Origin: Pseudomonadota bacterium
GTDB taxonomy: Bacteria; Pseudomonadota; Gammaproteobacteria; Burkholderiales; Burkholderiaceae_C
DNA: 36,673 nucleotides
Direction: 5' to 3'
NCBI GenBank assembly: GCA_018240985.1
Contig: JAFEER010000016.1
Coordinates: 1-36,673, forward strand
Position numbers and translations under genes: made by a program. Below, one piece after another: positions 1-8,020 of this stretch (positions are counted from its first letter, which is position 1; each line of letters begins with the position of its first letter). The notes under the pieces are model-generated. The model was given only the letters and a program-made list of their open reading frames with translations. It was not told the DNA's origin and searched no databases.

Positions 1-861
1 CCGGTGCTGCTGCTGGCCTGGCTGCGCTTTGGCATTGGCGGCCTGGCGATGCTAGGCTGGCTGAAAAAACCTGCCGACGAGCCGCCCCTGACGCCGCAGA
101 CACGCGGCCTGCTGTTTCTGCAGTCGCTGCTGGGCAATTTTTTGTTCACCGTGTGCATGATTTACGGGGTCAGCCTGACCAGCGCCACCTCGGCCGGGGT
201 GATCATGGCCTGCATACCGGCCTGTGTGGCGGTGATGAGCTGGTTCTTCCTGCGCGAGCGCGTGACGCAGCGCACCTGGGCGGCCGTGGCCCTTGCGGTC
301 ATCGGCATTGCGCTTTTCTCGCTATCTAAACAAGAGCATGCAGCGCTCGCCAGCAAAACCACCAACCCTGAAAATGCCCAGCATATGCAATGGCTGGGCT
401 ACGCCCTGCTGCTGGCCGCATCGGTGTGCGAGGGGGCGTACTCGGTGATCGGCAAGAAGCTCACCGGGGCACTTGGCCCCAAGCGCATCACCTCGCTCAT
501 CAATCTATGGGGCTTCGTGCTCTCCACCCCGTTCGGCCTCTACCTGGCCTGGGGTTTTGACTTTGCCGCGGTACCCTGGGGTATGTGGCTGCTGCTGCTG
601 TTCTACGCCCTGGCCGCCTGCATGTGGACGGTGTGGTTGTGGATGACCGGACTGCGCGCCGTGCCCGCGGCGCAGGGCGGCGTGTTCACCGTGCTGCTGC
701 CGGTGAGCGCCGCCCTGGTCGGCGTGCTGGTGCTGGGCGAGCGCTTCACGCCGCTGCAGCTGCTGGCCTTTGGCCTGGCGCTGGCCAGCGTGGTACTGGC
801 CACCCTGCCCTCGCGGCTGGCGCTGCGCGTGGGGCGCGGCGCCATTGAGCGCAAAGACTGA
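1..861 (+). CDS. EamA/DMT-family transporter, 5'-truncated by window edge
   Basis: The reading frame is open from base 1, so the true start lies upstream; about 286 residues are visible. The protein is almost wholly hydrophobic with about nine membrane segments separated by short basic loops, and carries two EamA-type halves, the second starting near the segment that reads EGAYSVIGKKL. This fits an inner-membrane drug/metabolite exporter of the DMT superfamily; the substrate cannot be told. A hydrophilic loop around residues 105-128 (LSKQEHAALASKTTN) looks inserted between two membrane segments, and its DNA (about 322-356) resembles a dispersed family repeat. The family assignment is firm; the exact role is not. 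Confidence 0.85.
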   Translation, partial: PVLLLAWLRFGIGGLAMLGWLKKPADEPPLTPQTRGLLFLQSLLGNFLFTVCMIYGVSLTSATSAGVIMACIPACVAVMSWFFLRERVTQRTWAAVALAVIGIALFSLSKQEHAALASKTTNPENAQHMQWLGYALLLAASVCEGAYSVIGKKLTGALGPKRITSLINLWGFVLSTPFGLYLAWGFDFAAVPWGMWLLLLFYALAACMWTVWLWMTGLRAVPAAQGGVFTVLLPVSAALVGVLVLGERFTPLQLLAFGLALASVVLATLPSRLALRVGRGAIERKD

Positions 862-1276
862 ACTTGCCATATCTCCTCACTGGTTTGCCACCGAAGAGGA
901 CTCCACCCGCCACCAGGCCGCTTGCCGGCATGCAGGCGCTGGCCAAATAGCGGCCTGCGCTACCCGTTTGCCAGCTATGGCATACAGCAGGACGCCAGGG
1001 CCGGCATGGGCATGAGCTACCCAAAAAAGAGTCCTGAAACCTGCCAGCCGGTGTTACAGCGCGCGGGAGCTGATCACGATGCCGGCCCGGCCGTTGCACG
1101 CGGCGCTGGCTGCCAGGTTGCCGCTCACGATGGCGCGGCGCAACAAATCGAGGCAAAAAAGAACCGATTTCCCTTGGAAGGGCGTTTTTTTCACAGTAGC
1201 ATCATGAGAACCAGTGGAGCAGCACAAGCAAGGTTTTCGCTGGAGACACTTTTCATTTCCATAAGGATCGTAAGAC
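862..1276. other. Intergenic stretch without a convincing gene
   Basis: There are 415 bases between the DMT transporter and the SWIB gene. Open frames here are short and lack recognisable motifs or ribosome binding sites. The last part (about 1180-1276) presumably holds the promoter of the SWIB gene; an AAGGA about nine bases before its ATG is the likely ribosome binding site. Confidence 0.5.
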
Positions 1277-1567
1277 ATGGCAACTGCTAAGACCGCGCCC
1301 GCAGCTCCCGCAAAGAAGCGCACCCCCAACGCCGCTTTCATGAAGCCCCTGACCCCCAGCCCCGCCCTGGCTGCCGTGGTCGGCGCCACCCCGCTGCCAC
1401 GCACGGAAATCATCAGCAAGCTGTGGGTCTACATCAAGGCGCACAAGCTGCAGGACGCAGCCAACAAGCGCATGATCAATGCCGACGCCAAGTTGAAGGA
1501 AGTGTTCGGCAAGCCCCAGGTCTCGATGTTCGAGATGGCCGGCCTGATCGGCAAGCACGTCAAGTAA
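1277..1567 (+). CDS. SWIB/MDM2 domain-containing protein
   Basis: This is a 96-residue basic protein with an Ala/Lys/Pro-rich tail (residues 1-20) followed by a SWIB domain (about 25-95). Hallmarks are the LPRTEIISKLWVYIKAHKLQ segment and the end FEMAGLIGKHVK. SWIB domains in eukaryotes belong to chromatin remodelling complexes. Bacterial stand-alone copies are common in betaproteobacteria and chlamydiae, where a nucleoid or topoisomerase-related role has been suggested but is not settled. The gene is monocistronic, with a hairpin and T-run just after the stop. The ATG at 1277 has an AAGGA about nine bases upstream. Confidence 0.9.
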   Translation: MATAKTAPAAPAKKRTPNAAFMKPLTPSPALAAVVGATPLPRTEIISKLWVYIKAHKLQDAANKRMINADAKLKEVFGKPQVSMFEMAGLIGKHVK

Positions 1568-1616
1568 GCCTGTTTCAACAGAGCATCCAGGTCACACGGA
1601 ACGTTGGCCTGCAGGG

Positions 1617-1648
1617 GAAAACCGGCACGAAGTGGTCGGTTTTTTTTC
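1617..1648 (+). terminator. Rho-independent terminator of the SWIB gene
   Basis: An AAAACCG/CGGTTTT stem encloses a second short CAC/GTG stem with a GAA loop, followed by a run of T. It lies about 50 bases after the SWIB stop codon. Confidence 0.75.
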
Positions 1649-1700
1649 GCCCGTGCACGACCAAGAGGGTTTCCTACATCGCAGCATGGATACAGAGCGC

Positions 1701-1726
1701 AAATGCGACGGATTCGTATTTATAAT
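1701..1726 (+). promoter_or_regulatory. Probable Fur box and -10 element of the bfd-tonB-exbBD genes
   Basis: Bases 1701-1721 form the inverted repeat AAATGCGA-cggat-TCGTATTT with one mismatch. This resembles Fur boxes in betaproteobacteria, which are often AAATGCGA/TCGCATTT-like. A TATAAT follows at once at 1721-1726. Repressor binding here would overlap the promoter. The genes downstream (bfd and the TonB energiser) are classical Fur targets. The assignment is by eye only. Confidence 0.55.
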
Positions 1727-1766
1727 CACGACGTCGCCTTCATCGCCTGCTTTCAGAGCCTGCATC

Positions 1767-2021
1767 ATGATCGTCTGTGTTTGCCGCAGTATTTCCGACC
1801 GCGAGATTGCACGCCATGCGCGCGCGGGAATGAGTTTTGATGAGATCCAGTTCGAGCTCGGCGTGGCGACGCAATGCGGGTGCTGTGAAGACTGCGCGCG
1901 CGATGTCGTGGCACAGTGCTCCACCTCGGCGCCGGTGGCAGCGATATATAGAGACGGCGAATCAGTCCCCGCCGCATCGGGCTGCTGCGGCCAGCAAGGC
2001 ACGGCATGCAGCTGCTCCTGA
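1767..2021 (+). CDS. bfd: Bacterioferritin-associated ferredoxin
   Basis: The protein has 84 residues and begins MIVCVCRSISD, the typical Bfd/BFD-like [2Fe-2S] opening. Likely cluster ligands are C4, C6, C37 and C40, in the CxC ... QCGxC arrangement of the family; an extra Cys at 39 and at 43 is unusual. The C-terminal tail (residues 50-84) is longer than in E. coli Bfd (64 aa) and ends in a Cys-rich GCCG...CSCS stretch. In the known family Bfd reduces bacterioferritin-stored ferric iron. The gene lies downstream of a probable Fur box and directly upstream of tonB-exbB-exbD, consistent with an iron-starvation unit. The internal ATG at 1767 was chosen because the upstream part of the open frame has no Bfd similarity. 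Confidence 0.88.
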   Translation: MIVCVCRSISDREIARHARAGMSFDEIQFELGVATQCGCCEDCARDVVAQCSTSAPVAAIYRDGESVPAASGCCGQQGTACSCS

Positions 2022-2145
2022 GCCTGGCCGCGAGCCTGGCAATCGTTTTATGCTCGGCTTGGTGGATCCTGCATAAATAGGCTCTGGATTTCACTGGTTT
2101 TTGGCCTTTTACCGACGCTGCACAAGCGTTGGCAGCTATCGTTTT

Positions 2146-2865
2146 ATGTCGCTTTCAGATCGCTATGACGCACCCTCGGGCCTGAGTCGCAACGCCGTGA
2201 TCGTGCTGTCCGTGGTGACGCTGCATGTGCTGGGGGTGTGGGCCTTGCAATCGGGCTTGGTGCGCAAGGCGGCAGAAGTCATCATCCCGGCCGAGGTTCT
2301 GAGCGAATTCCTTACGCCCCAGCCACCGGCGCCGCCCGCGCCCCCTACCCCGCCAGCGCCCCCCCCACCCAAACCGGCACCACCCAAGCCGGCACCCGCG
2401 CCACCCAGGCCGGCTCCGCCAAAACCAGCACCGGCGCCCGCCCCCATGCCCGCAGCCATTGCCGACCCGACGCCGGCGCCGGCCGCACCCGTGGGCGTGC
2501 TGGAGCCACAGCCAGCCGCCAAGCCCGTAGAGGCGCCGGTGGCAGCGGCTCCGGCTCCGGCGGCCCCGCCCGGCCCCGCGATCGTGCAGCCCAGCAGCGA
2601 TGCCAGCCACCTGAACAACCCCAAGCCCGTCTACCCGGCCGTGAGCAAACGCATGGGCGAACAGGGCAAGGTCGTGCTGCGCGTGCTGATCGGCACTGAC
2701 GGCGTGCCGCAGAAGATTGAAGTCAAGCAGTCCAGCGGCTTTGACCGGCTCGATCGCCAGGCCGTGGACACGGTAACGCGCTGGCGCTTCGTACCCGGCA
2801 CGCGCAACGGCGTGCCCGAGGCCATGTGGTATCTGCAACCCATCAACTTCGTTCTCCAACAATAG
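2146..2865 (+). CDS. tonB: TonB energy-transducing protein
   Basis: This protein of 239 residues has the standard three-part TonB plan. A single membrane anchor lies at about residues 17-37 (NAVIVLSVVTLHVLGVWAL). A long periplasmic Pro/Ala/Lys spacer covers about 55-150. The C-terminal TonB domain (about 165-239) contains the NPKPVYPAVSKRMGEQGKV segment and VTRWRFVPG. With ExbB and ExbD it couples the proton-motive force to outer-membrane receptors, mainly for ferric siderophores. It is followed after 15 bases by exbB. The open frame extends to a TTG at 2101, but the ATG at 2146 gives the expected short cytoplasmic tail before the anchor and is preferred. Confidence 0.93.
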   Translation: MSLSDRYDAPSGLSRNAVIVLSVVTLHVLGVWALQSGLVRKAAEVIIPAEVLSEFLTPQPPAPPAPPTPPAPPPPKPAPPKPAPAPPRPAPPKPAPAPAPMPAAIADPTPAPAAPVGVLEPQPAAKPVEAPVAAAPAPAAPPGPAIVQPSSDASHLNNPKPVYPAVSKRMGEQGKVVLRVLIGTDGVPQKIEVKQSSGFDRLDRQAVDTVTRWRFVPGTRNGVPEAMWYLQPINFVLQQ

Positions 2866-2880
2866 TCCCCGGGAGTTTTC

Positions 2881-3600
2881 ATGGAATCGCAATTTGGCAT
2901 CGCCAATGTCTGGATACAGGGCGACTTCGTCACCCGCGCCGTCGCCCTGCTGCTGCTCGGCATGTCGCTGGCATCGTGGATCGTGATCCTCATCAAGGCG
3001 CTGGACATCATCAAGTACAAGAAGCAGGCACGTCAGGCGCACGACTTCTGGCATAGCGCGGATTTCGCAGCCGGCCTGACCCGGTTGGGCGCCGACCCCA
3101 GCAACCCGTTTCGCCACCTGGCCCTGGAGGGCCGCGAGGCCACGGCGCACCACCGCAACACCCAGACCCAACTGCACGACAGCCTGGACGTGAGCGACTG
3201 GGTCACGCGCTGCCTGCGCAACTGCATCGACGAATTCACGGCACGCCTGCAGTCCGGCCTGGCCATCCTCGCGTCCGTGGGGTCCACCGCCCCCTTCATC
3301 GGCCTGTTTGGCACCGTCTGGGGCATCTACCACGCGCTGGTGGCCATCGGCGCCTCGGGCCAGTCCACCATCGACAAGGTGGCCGGCCCCATCGGCGAGG
3401 CGCTGATCATGACCGCCCTGGGGCTGGCCGTGGCCATCCCGGCCGTGCTGGGCTACAACGCGCTGGTGCGCGGCAACAAATCCATCCTGGGCAGCCTGAA
3501 CAGCTTTGCCCACGACCTGCACGCCTACTTCGTGACCGGCGCCCGCGTGACCGTGCAAGGCGAGGGTGCGGCGCGCGTGCTGCCCATCAAGAAAGGCTGA
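2881..3600 (+). CDS. exbB: ExbB, MotA/TolQ/ExbB proton channel family
   Basis: This 239-residue protein has three membrane segments: about 18-40, 125-150 and 170-195. The conserved block GLAILASVGSTAPFIGLFGTVWGIYHAL, followed by GPIGEALIMTALGLAVAIPAVLGYN, is diagnostic of ExbB/TolQ. It forms the pentameric inner-membrane channel around an ExbD dimer and powers TonB. The gene sits directly between tonB and exbD, which supports ExbB rather than TolQ; no tolA, tolB or pal is nearby. A GGGAG before the ATG serves as ribosome binding site. Confidence 0.93.
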   Translation: MESQFGIANVWIQGDFVTRAVALLLLGMSLASWIVILIKALDIIKYKKQARQAHDFWHSADFAAGLTRLGADPSNPFRHLALEGREATAHHRNTQTQLHDSLDVSDWVTRCLRNCIDEFTARLQSGLAILASVGSTAPFIGLFGTVWGIYHALVAIGASGQSTIDKVAGPIGEALIMTALGLAVAIPAVLGYNALVRGNKSILGSLNSFAHDLHAYFVTGARVTVQGEGAARVLPIKKG

Positions 3601-3606
3601 TGCACC

Positions 3607-4017
<411 letters not shown>

Positions 4018-4041
4018 GAGCCAAGCCTTTGTTCCATGCAT

Positions 4042-4069
4042 AAAAAACCGGCATCGATGCCGGTTTTTT
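4042..4069. terminator. Bidirectional terminator between exbD and the minus-strand GlcG-like gene
   Basis: A perfect palindrome AAAAAACCGGCATCGATGCCGGTTTTTT lies between two convergent genes. It has an A-run on one side and a T-run on the other, so it can stop transcription from both directions. Confidence 0.9.
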
Positions 4070-4085
4070 ATGGCCGCGCTGCCGC

Positions 4086-4493
4086 CTACAGGCCGATGGC
4101 AGCGATGCCGGCGCGGGCAATCTGGGCGTCTTCGGTGGACTTCACGCCGCTCACGCCCACGGCGCCCAGGCATTGGCCGGCCTTCATGATGGCCACGCCG
4201 CCTTCGAGCATGCCCTGCAGGACTGGCGCGCTCAGGAATGCGGTACGCCCGCCATTGATCACCTCCTCATAGCCCTTGCTGTCGCGACGGCCCAGGGCGG
4301 CCGTATGGGCCTTGGCGGGTGCGATATGCGAGGAAATCGCCGGGGCGCCATCCAGGCGCTGCAGCCACAGCAGGTGGCCGCCATCGTCCACGATGGCAAT
4401 CGTCACGGCCCAGTGGTTCTTCAGCGCCTCGGCCTCGGCGGCGGCGGCAATCAGCTTCAGGTCGGACAGTTCGAGTTCGGGTTTGTTTTTCAT
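4086..4493 (-). CDS. GlcG/HbpS-family heme-binding-like protein
   Basis: This 135-residue protein matches the GlcG/HbpS fold (PF03928-type). It shows the AVTIAIVDDGGHLLWLQRLDGA block, then AKAHTAALGRRDS, then GGVAIMKAGQCLGAVGVSGVKSTEDAQIA. The family includes Streptomyces HbpS, which binds heme, and GlcG of the glycolate locus; most members have no proven function. It faces the TonB/ExbBD genes across a shared terminator, so a link to iron or heme is possible but not shown. The MKNKPEL start was chosen because the longer open frame upstream has no family similarity. Confidence 0.8.
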   Translation of the reverse strand: MKNKPELELSDLKLIAAAAEAEALKNHWAVTIAIVDDGGHLLWLQRLDGAPAISSHIAPAKAHTAALGRRDSKGYEEVINGGRTAFLSAPVLQGMLEGGVAIMKAGQCLGAVGVSGVKSTEDAQIARAGIAAIGL

Positions 4494-4727
4494 GGCGGGG
4501 TTCCTGCAATCGGGGGTGGACGCGCGCCGCGCCAAGACGCAGCGCGCACGACCCGGCAGCATAGCCGCTGTCGCATCCATCACTGAACCTTTGCAAGGCA
4601 AAACAATCGAACCCCGCATGCACGGGATGCGCAGCGCATTCCCACCCGGTTGCATTCGATATCGGCAGCCCCATCTAGAATGCACCTCACTGCCATTCAA
4701 GGCAGACCATTGCAGGAGAATGAGTAC

Positions 4728-5420
4728 ATGAATACACAAGTCACCCCAATCCGCACCGCGGGCTATGCCCTGTCGCAGGAGGAGCGCAACCGCGTGCTGC
4801 GCAACACCTACTGGCTGCTGGCCTTGAGCCTGCTGCCCACGGTGCTCGGCGCATGGGTGGGCGTGGCCACCGGCATCACCGAATCGCTGCGCGGCGGCCT
4901 GGGGCTGATCGTCTTCCTGGGCGGCGCCTTCGGCTTCATGTTCGCCATTGAAAAGACCAAGCAGTCATCCATGGGCGTGGCCGTGCTGCTGGGCTTCACC
5001 TTCTTCATGGGCCTGATGCTCTCGCGCATGATCGGCATGGTGCTGGGCTTCAAGAACGGCACCGACCTGATCATGACGGCGTTTGCCGGCACGGCAGGCG
5101 TGTTCTTCGTCATGGCCAGCCTGGCCACCGTCATCAAGCGCGACCTGTCGGGCATGGGCAAGTGGCTGTTCGTGGGCGCCCTGGTGCTCATGGTGGGCGC
5201 CATCATCAACGTGTTCGTGGGTTCCTCGGCCGGCATGATGGCGATCTCGGTGGCGGCCATCGGCATCTTCAGCGCCTACATGCTGTATGACTTGAAGCAG
5301 ATCATCGACGGCGGCGAGACCAACTACATCAGCGCCACGCTGGCCCTGTACCTGGATCTGTTCAACGTGTTCCAGAGCCTGCTGGCACTGCTGGGCATCA
5401 TGGGCGGCGAGCGCGACTGA
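4728..5420 (+). CDS. Bax inhibitor-1 / YccA family membrane protein
   Basis: The protein has 230 residues with seven predicted membrane helices and the family's C-terminal motif AYMLYDLKQIIDGGETNYISATLALYLDLFNVFQSLL. The conserved Asp residues there form the pH-sensing/ion-leak site in the structurally known BsYetJ. YccA-type members interact with FtsH in E. coli. The start at 4728 is preceded by GCAGGAGAATGA, a good ribosome binding site; the longer frame to 4650 lacks one. It is monocistronic with its own terminator. Confidence 0.9.
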   Translation: MNTQVTPIRTAGYALSQEERNRVLRNTYWLLALSLLPTVLGAWVGVATGITESLRGGLGLIVFLGGAFGFMFAIEKTKQSSMGVAVLLGFTFFMGLMLSRMIGMVLGFKNGTDLIMTAFAGTAGVFFVMASLATVIKRDLSGMGKWLFVGALVLMVGAIINVFVGSSAGMMAISVAAIGIFSAYMLYDLKQIIDGGETNYISATLALYLDLFNVFQSLLALLGIMGGERD

Positions 5421-5447
5421 AACCAGCCCGCACTCCAAGGTATCGAG

Positions 5448-5476
5448 GCCCCGGTTTCCACCGGGGCTTTTTTTTT
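5448..5476 (+). terminator. Rho-independent terminator of the BI-1 family gene
   Basis: A GCCCCGG/CCGGGGC stem with a short loop is followed by nine or ten T, about 28 bases after the stop codon. Confidence 0.9.
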
Positions 5477-5570
5477 CGCGTCGTGCAGCCTTGGCGGCCT
5501 CAATTTGGCGCCGATACTGCCGATAGCACAGCTACATGCTGTCTTCCTACCCACTCCATCGCCTGCTTCA

Positions 5571-5735
5571 AGGAGCCTGTCGGACTTGGAGCGCCGAAAG
5601 CGAAAATCGGCCCCAGCGAGCACAGTTTTTGCCGGATTTGCAGCCCAATAGCCGAGCTATTGGGCAAAAAGACGGTAAAAAATGGGCCGCTGCGGTCGAT
5701 TTGCAGCCGGCGATTTCCAAGTCCGACAGGCTCCT
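5571..5735. repeat. 165-bp palindromic MITE-like element with 20-bp terminal inverted repeats
   Basis: The left end AGGAGCCTGTCGGACTTGGA (5571-5590) and the right end (5716-5735) are perfect 20-bp inverted copies. The two arms remain alignable inward, and a central hairpin CCCAATAG-CCGAG-CTATTGGG lies at 5644-5664. The whole element is therefore one long imperfect palindrome with no coding capacity. No clear target-site duplication is visible. It resembles a miniature inverted-repeat element or large REP; no transposase is in the window. It ends a few bases before the signal-peptide region of the next lipoprotein. Confidence 0.85.
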
Positions 5736-6096
5736 AGGCCTGCGCACCGCCCTGGTAGTCGCGGCGCTGCTGCCATTGACGGGCTGCAGCGTTGACGACA
5801 TTCCCGGCCTGGGCCCGGATCCGCGCGTCGTGCAGCGCGAGGCCGAGGCCAAGGCCATTGGCGGCGCCTGCCGCCATGCGCTGCGCGGCCTGGAGGACTG
5901 CTTCACGCTCAACCCCAAGGCGCCCAAGGCCCAGGTGTTTGCCGGCTGGAAGGAGATGGATCAGTACATGCGCGAGAACAAGCTGGAGGGCGCGCCCTCG
6001 GTGCTCACGCAGTTGGAGAAAAAGCCCGCAGCCGCTCCGGCACGCTCCAGCGAGGACGAGGCCGATCATCCGCGCGGCTCACGCAACCGCGGTTGA
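5701..6096 (+). CDS. Hypothetical lipoprotein with 5' end inside a palindromic repeat
   Basis: From a TTG at 5701 the product is 131 residues: a hydrophobic signal (LRTALVVAALLP), the lipobox LTGC (Cys about 29), then a mature part with DIPGLGPDPRVVQREAEAKAIGGACRHALRGLEDC. It ends in a charged, disordered tail. I know this only as a Comamonadaceae-type conserved hypothetical lipoprotein. The start is uncertain: no in-frame ATG is near the signal peptide. The only upstream in-frame ATG is at 5536 and would add about 55 residues, mostly translated from the repeat. The inserted repeat may have removed the original start, leaving TTG 5701 or CTG 5740 as substitutes. It may be poorly expressed. 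Confidence 0.65.
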   Translation: MQPAISKSDRLLGLRTALVVAALLPLTGCSVDDIPGLGPDPRVVQREAEAKAIGGACRHALRGLEDCFTLNPKAPKAQVFAGWKEMDQYMRENKLEGAPSVLTQLEKKPAAAPARSSEDEADHPRGSRNRG

Positions 6097-6103
6097 CACT
6101 ACT

Positions 6104-6155
6104 TAAATGGTAGCTGCCAGCGGCCTATCGACGGGCGCTACCGCCCAAATACCTA
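6104..6155 (+). repeat. Dispersed GTAGCTGCCAGCG-type repeat
   Basis: The sequence around AAATGGTAGCTGCCAGCGGCC ... GGGCGCTACCGCCC belongs to a repeat family also seen in this window at about 6520-6575 (inside rlmD), 13262-13318, 20862-20912 and 36423-36475. It lies between the convergent lipoprotein gene and rlmD. Copies share an AAAATNATAGCTGCCAGCGC core and a complementary GCGC-rich second half. Confidence 0.6.
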
Positions 6156-6164
6156 TTAATCCGT

Positions 6165-7619
6165 CTAATCCGCCCGTTCAAACACCGCCATGCTTTCCAC
6201 ATGCGCCGTGTGCGGAAACATGTTGACCACGCCAGCCGCCACACAGCGGTAGCCCGCCTGGTGCACCAGCAGGCCCGCGTCGCGCGCCAGCGTGGCCGGG
6301 TTGCAGCTCACGTAGACGATGCGCCGCGGCGGCTGCCAGCTTTCGTGCCCTGCGGGCAATGCCGGCGCGCCTTCGGCGCCGATGCGCGCCTGGTGGATGT
6401 CGGCCAGGGCCTTGGACAGGGCAAACGCTCCCTCGCGCGGCGGATCGACCAGCCATTTGTCGGCCGCGCCATCGGCAACCAGCATCTCGGGCGTCATCTC
6501 GAACAGGTTGCGCGCCACAAAATCAGTAGCTGCCAGCGCTTGGGTTGCGGGCCTTTCGGCCTGATTTCGCTTGTAATTCTCGCGTGAACGCGCCACCAGC
6601 GCCTCGCTGCCCTCGATGCCCAGCACCGCGCGCGCCTGGGTGGCGATGGGCAGCGTGAAGTTGCCCAGGCCGCAGAACCAGTCGATCACGCGTTCGCTCT
6701 TTTGCGCATCCAGCAGGCGCAGCGCGCGTGTGACCAGCACGCGGTTGATGTGCGGGTTGACCTGGGTGAAGTCGGTGGGCTTGAACGGCATGGTGATGCC
6801 GAAATCCGGCAGGGCGTAGGCCAGCTGCGCGCCGCCCGCGTCCAGCAGCTGCACCGTGTCCGGTCCCTTGGGCTGCAGCCACCATTGCACGCCGTGCTCG
6901 GCGGCAAAGTCGCGCAGCTTCTGCCTGTCGTCGCCCGACAGCGGCTCCAGGTGGCGCAGCACCAGGGCCGTGACGCTGTCGCCGCAGGCCAGCTCGATCT
7001 GCGGGCAGGTGTCGCGCGCAGCCAGGCTGCCGATCAAGGCGCGCAGCGGCATCAGCATGGCGTCCACATGCGGCGGCAAGATCTTGCAGGTCTGCATGTC
7101 GGCGATGTAGCGGCTCTTGCGCTCATGGAAACCCACCAGCACCACGCCCTTCTTGGCCACATGGCGCACCGACAGCCGGGCGCGGTAACGGTAGCCCCAG
7201 GCAGGGCCCTGGATGGGGCGCAGGATGGTCTCGGCGCGCACCTTGGACAGGTGCCAGAGGTTGTCCTCCAGCACGCGCTGCTTCATGGCCACCTGGGCAT
7301 CCGCATGCAGATGCTGCATCTTGCAGCCACCGCAGGCGCCCTGGTGCAGGCCAAAGTGCGGGCAGCCGGGCGTCACGCGCTGGCTCGACTCGCGGTGGAT
7401 GGCCGTCAGGCTGGCCTGCTCCCAGTTGTTCTTCTTGCGGTGCGTATTGGCGCTGACCAGCTCGGTGGGCAAGGCGCCGTCGATGAAAACCACCTTGCCA
7501 TCGGCCCGGCGCGCCACGCCCTGGGCATCCATGTCCATGGAGGTGACTTCGAGCCAGCCTGGCGGCAGATCGGGCGTGGGGTCTTGGGGCGCGGGAAAGT
7601 TGTCTGTGGGCTCACTCAT
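6165..7619 (-). CDS. rlmD: 23S rRNA (uracil-1939-C5)-methyltransferase
   Basis: This 484-residue protein is a TrmA/RumA-family enzyme. An N-terminal TRAM-like OB domain (about 20-80) is followed by the [4Fe-4S] ligands C86, C96 and C99 (GCPHFG...GACGGC) and C177 (MQTCKIL). The SAM-binding core has [14 protein letters not shown] (about 312-325) and the catalytic cysteine is in [14 protein letters not shown] (C438). It methylates U1939 of 23S rRNA. It is monocistronic or followed at distance by nothing on its strand. Residues about 349-368 ([18 protein letters not shown]) appear to be encoded by a copy of the dispersed repeat seen between genes, giving a short insertion in the SAM domain. Confidence 0.93.
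   Translation of the reverse strand: MSEPTDNFPAPQDPTPDLPPGWLEVTSMDMDAQGVARRADGKVVFIDGALPTELVSANTHRKKNNWEQASLTAIHRESSQRVTPGCPHFGLHQGACGGCKMQHLHADAQVAMKQRVLEDNLWHLSKVRAETILRPIQGPAWGYRYRARLSVRHVAKKGVVLVGFHERKSRYIADMQTCKILPPHVDAMLMPLRALIGSLAARDTCPQIELACGDSVTALVLRHLEPLSGDDRQKLRDFAAEHGVQWWLQPKGPDTVQLLDAGGAQLAYALPDFGITMPFKPTDFTQVNPHINRVLVTRALRLLDAQKSERVIDWFCGLGNFTLPIATQARAVLGIEGSEALVARSRENYKRNQAERPATQALAATDFVARNLFEMTPEMLVADGAADKWLVDPPREGAFALSKALADIHQARIGAEGAPALPAGHESWQPPRRIVYVSCNPATLARDAGLLVHQAGYRCVAAGVVNMFPHTAHVESMAVFERAD
6520..6575 (-). repeat. Dispersed repeat copy inside the rlmD coding sequence
   Basis: On the minus strand the stretch reads AAATCAGGCC...AAGCGCTGGCAGCTACTGATTTTG. This has the same layout as the intergenic copies at 6104 and 20862. 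It stays in frame and adds a few residues to the RlmD SAM domain compared with the E. coli RumA layout I recall. Confidence 0.5.
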
Positions 7620-7656
7620 GCCCGCAATTGTCTCAGGCCCGCCCTTTCCCTCTTCC

Positions 7657-7965
7657 CTACGGGCGCGGAGTGGGCTTTTTCAGCGGCGCAGTGCTCACCG
7701 CGACCCTGGCGGCCGCGCCAGGCAGGTTGTGAATTTCCAGCTCGCAGCCATTGGAATCCAGCGTGAAAACCAGCATGCCACCCGGTGCAATCTGCTGCAC
7801 CGTTTCGTGCAGCGGGCGCGACATGTCCACGGGCGGGAGCTGCGAGCGGTAGACGATCTGCTTGTCCGCCGCATAGACGACATAGCAAGCGGCCGAACTG
7901 GCCTGCGCAAACAGGCAGGCCAAGAGGGCTGCCGCGGTGGTCAGGGCCGGGCGAATGACTGTCAT
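7657..7965 (-). CDS. Small secreted protein of unknown function
   Basis: The protein has 102 residues. It has a clear Sec signal peptide ([25 protein letters not shown], cleavage near 25), then a short mature part with [29 protein letters not shown] and a Cys pair (C27 and the Cys in DSNGCELEI) that could form a disulfide. I do not recognise a named domain. The start at 7965 has AGGAGGAAGGA upstream, an excellent ribosome binding site; the longer frame to 8031 has none. It sits between rlmD and the RNA ligase-like gene on the same strand, 37 bases upstream of rlmD. Confidence 0.75.
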   Translation of the reverse strand: MTVIRPALTTAAALLACLFAQASSAACYVVYAADKQIVYRSQLPPVDMSRPLHETVQQIAPGGMLVFTLDSNGCELEIHNLPGAAARVAVSTAPLKKPTPRP

Positions 7966-8020
7966 GGCTTCCTTCCTCCTCGACATGTAGATACGGCGGA
8001 TTATTGCGAAATTCCAGCGC

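Noticed and set aside
862-1276. Remnant gene upstream of the SWIB gene
   Set aside because: Both strands have only short frames with no recognisable motif, so no call is made.
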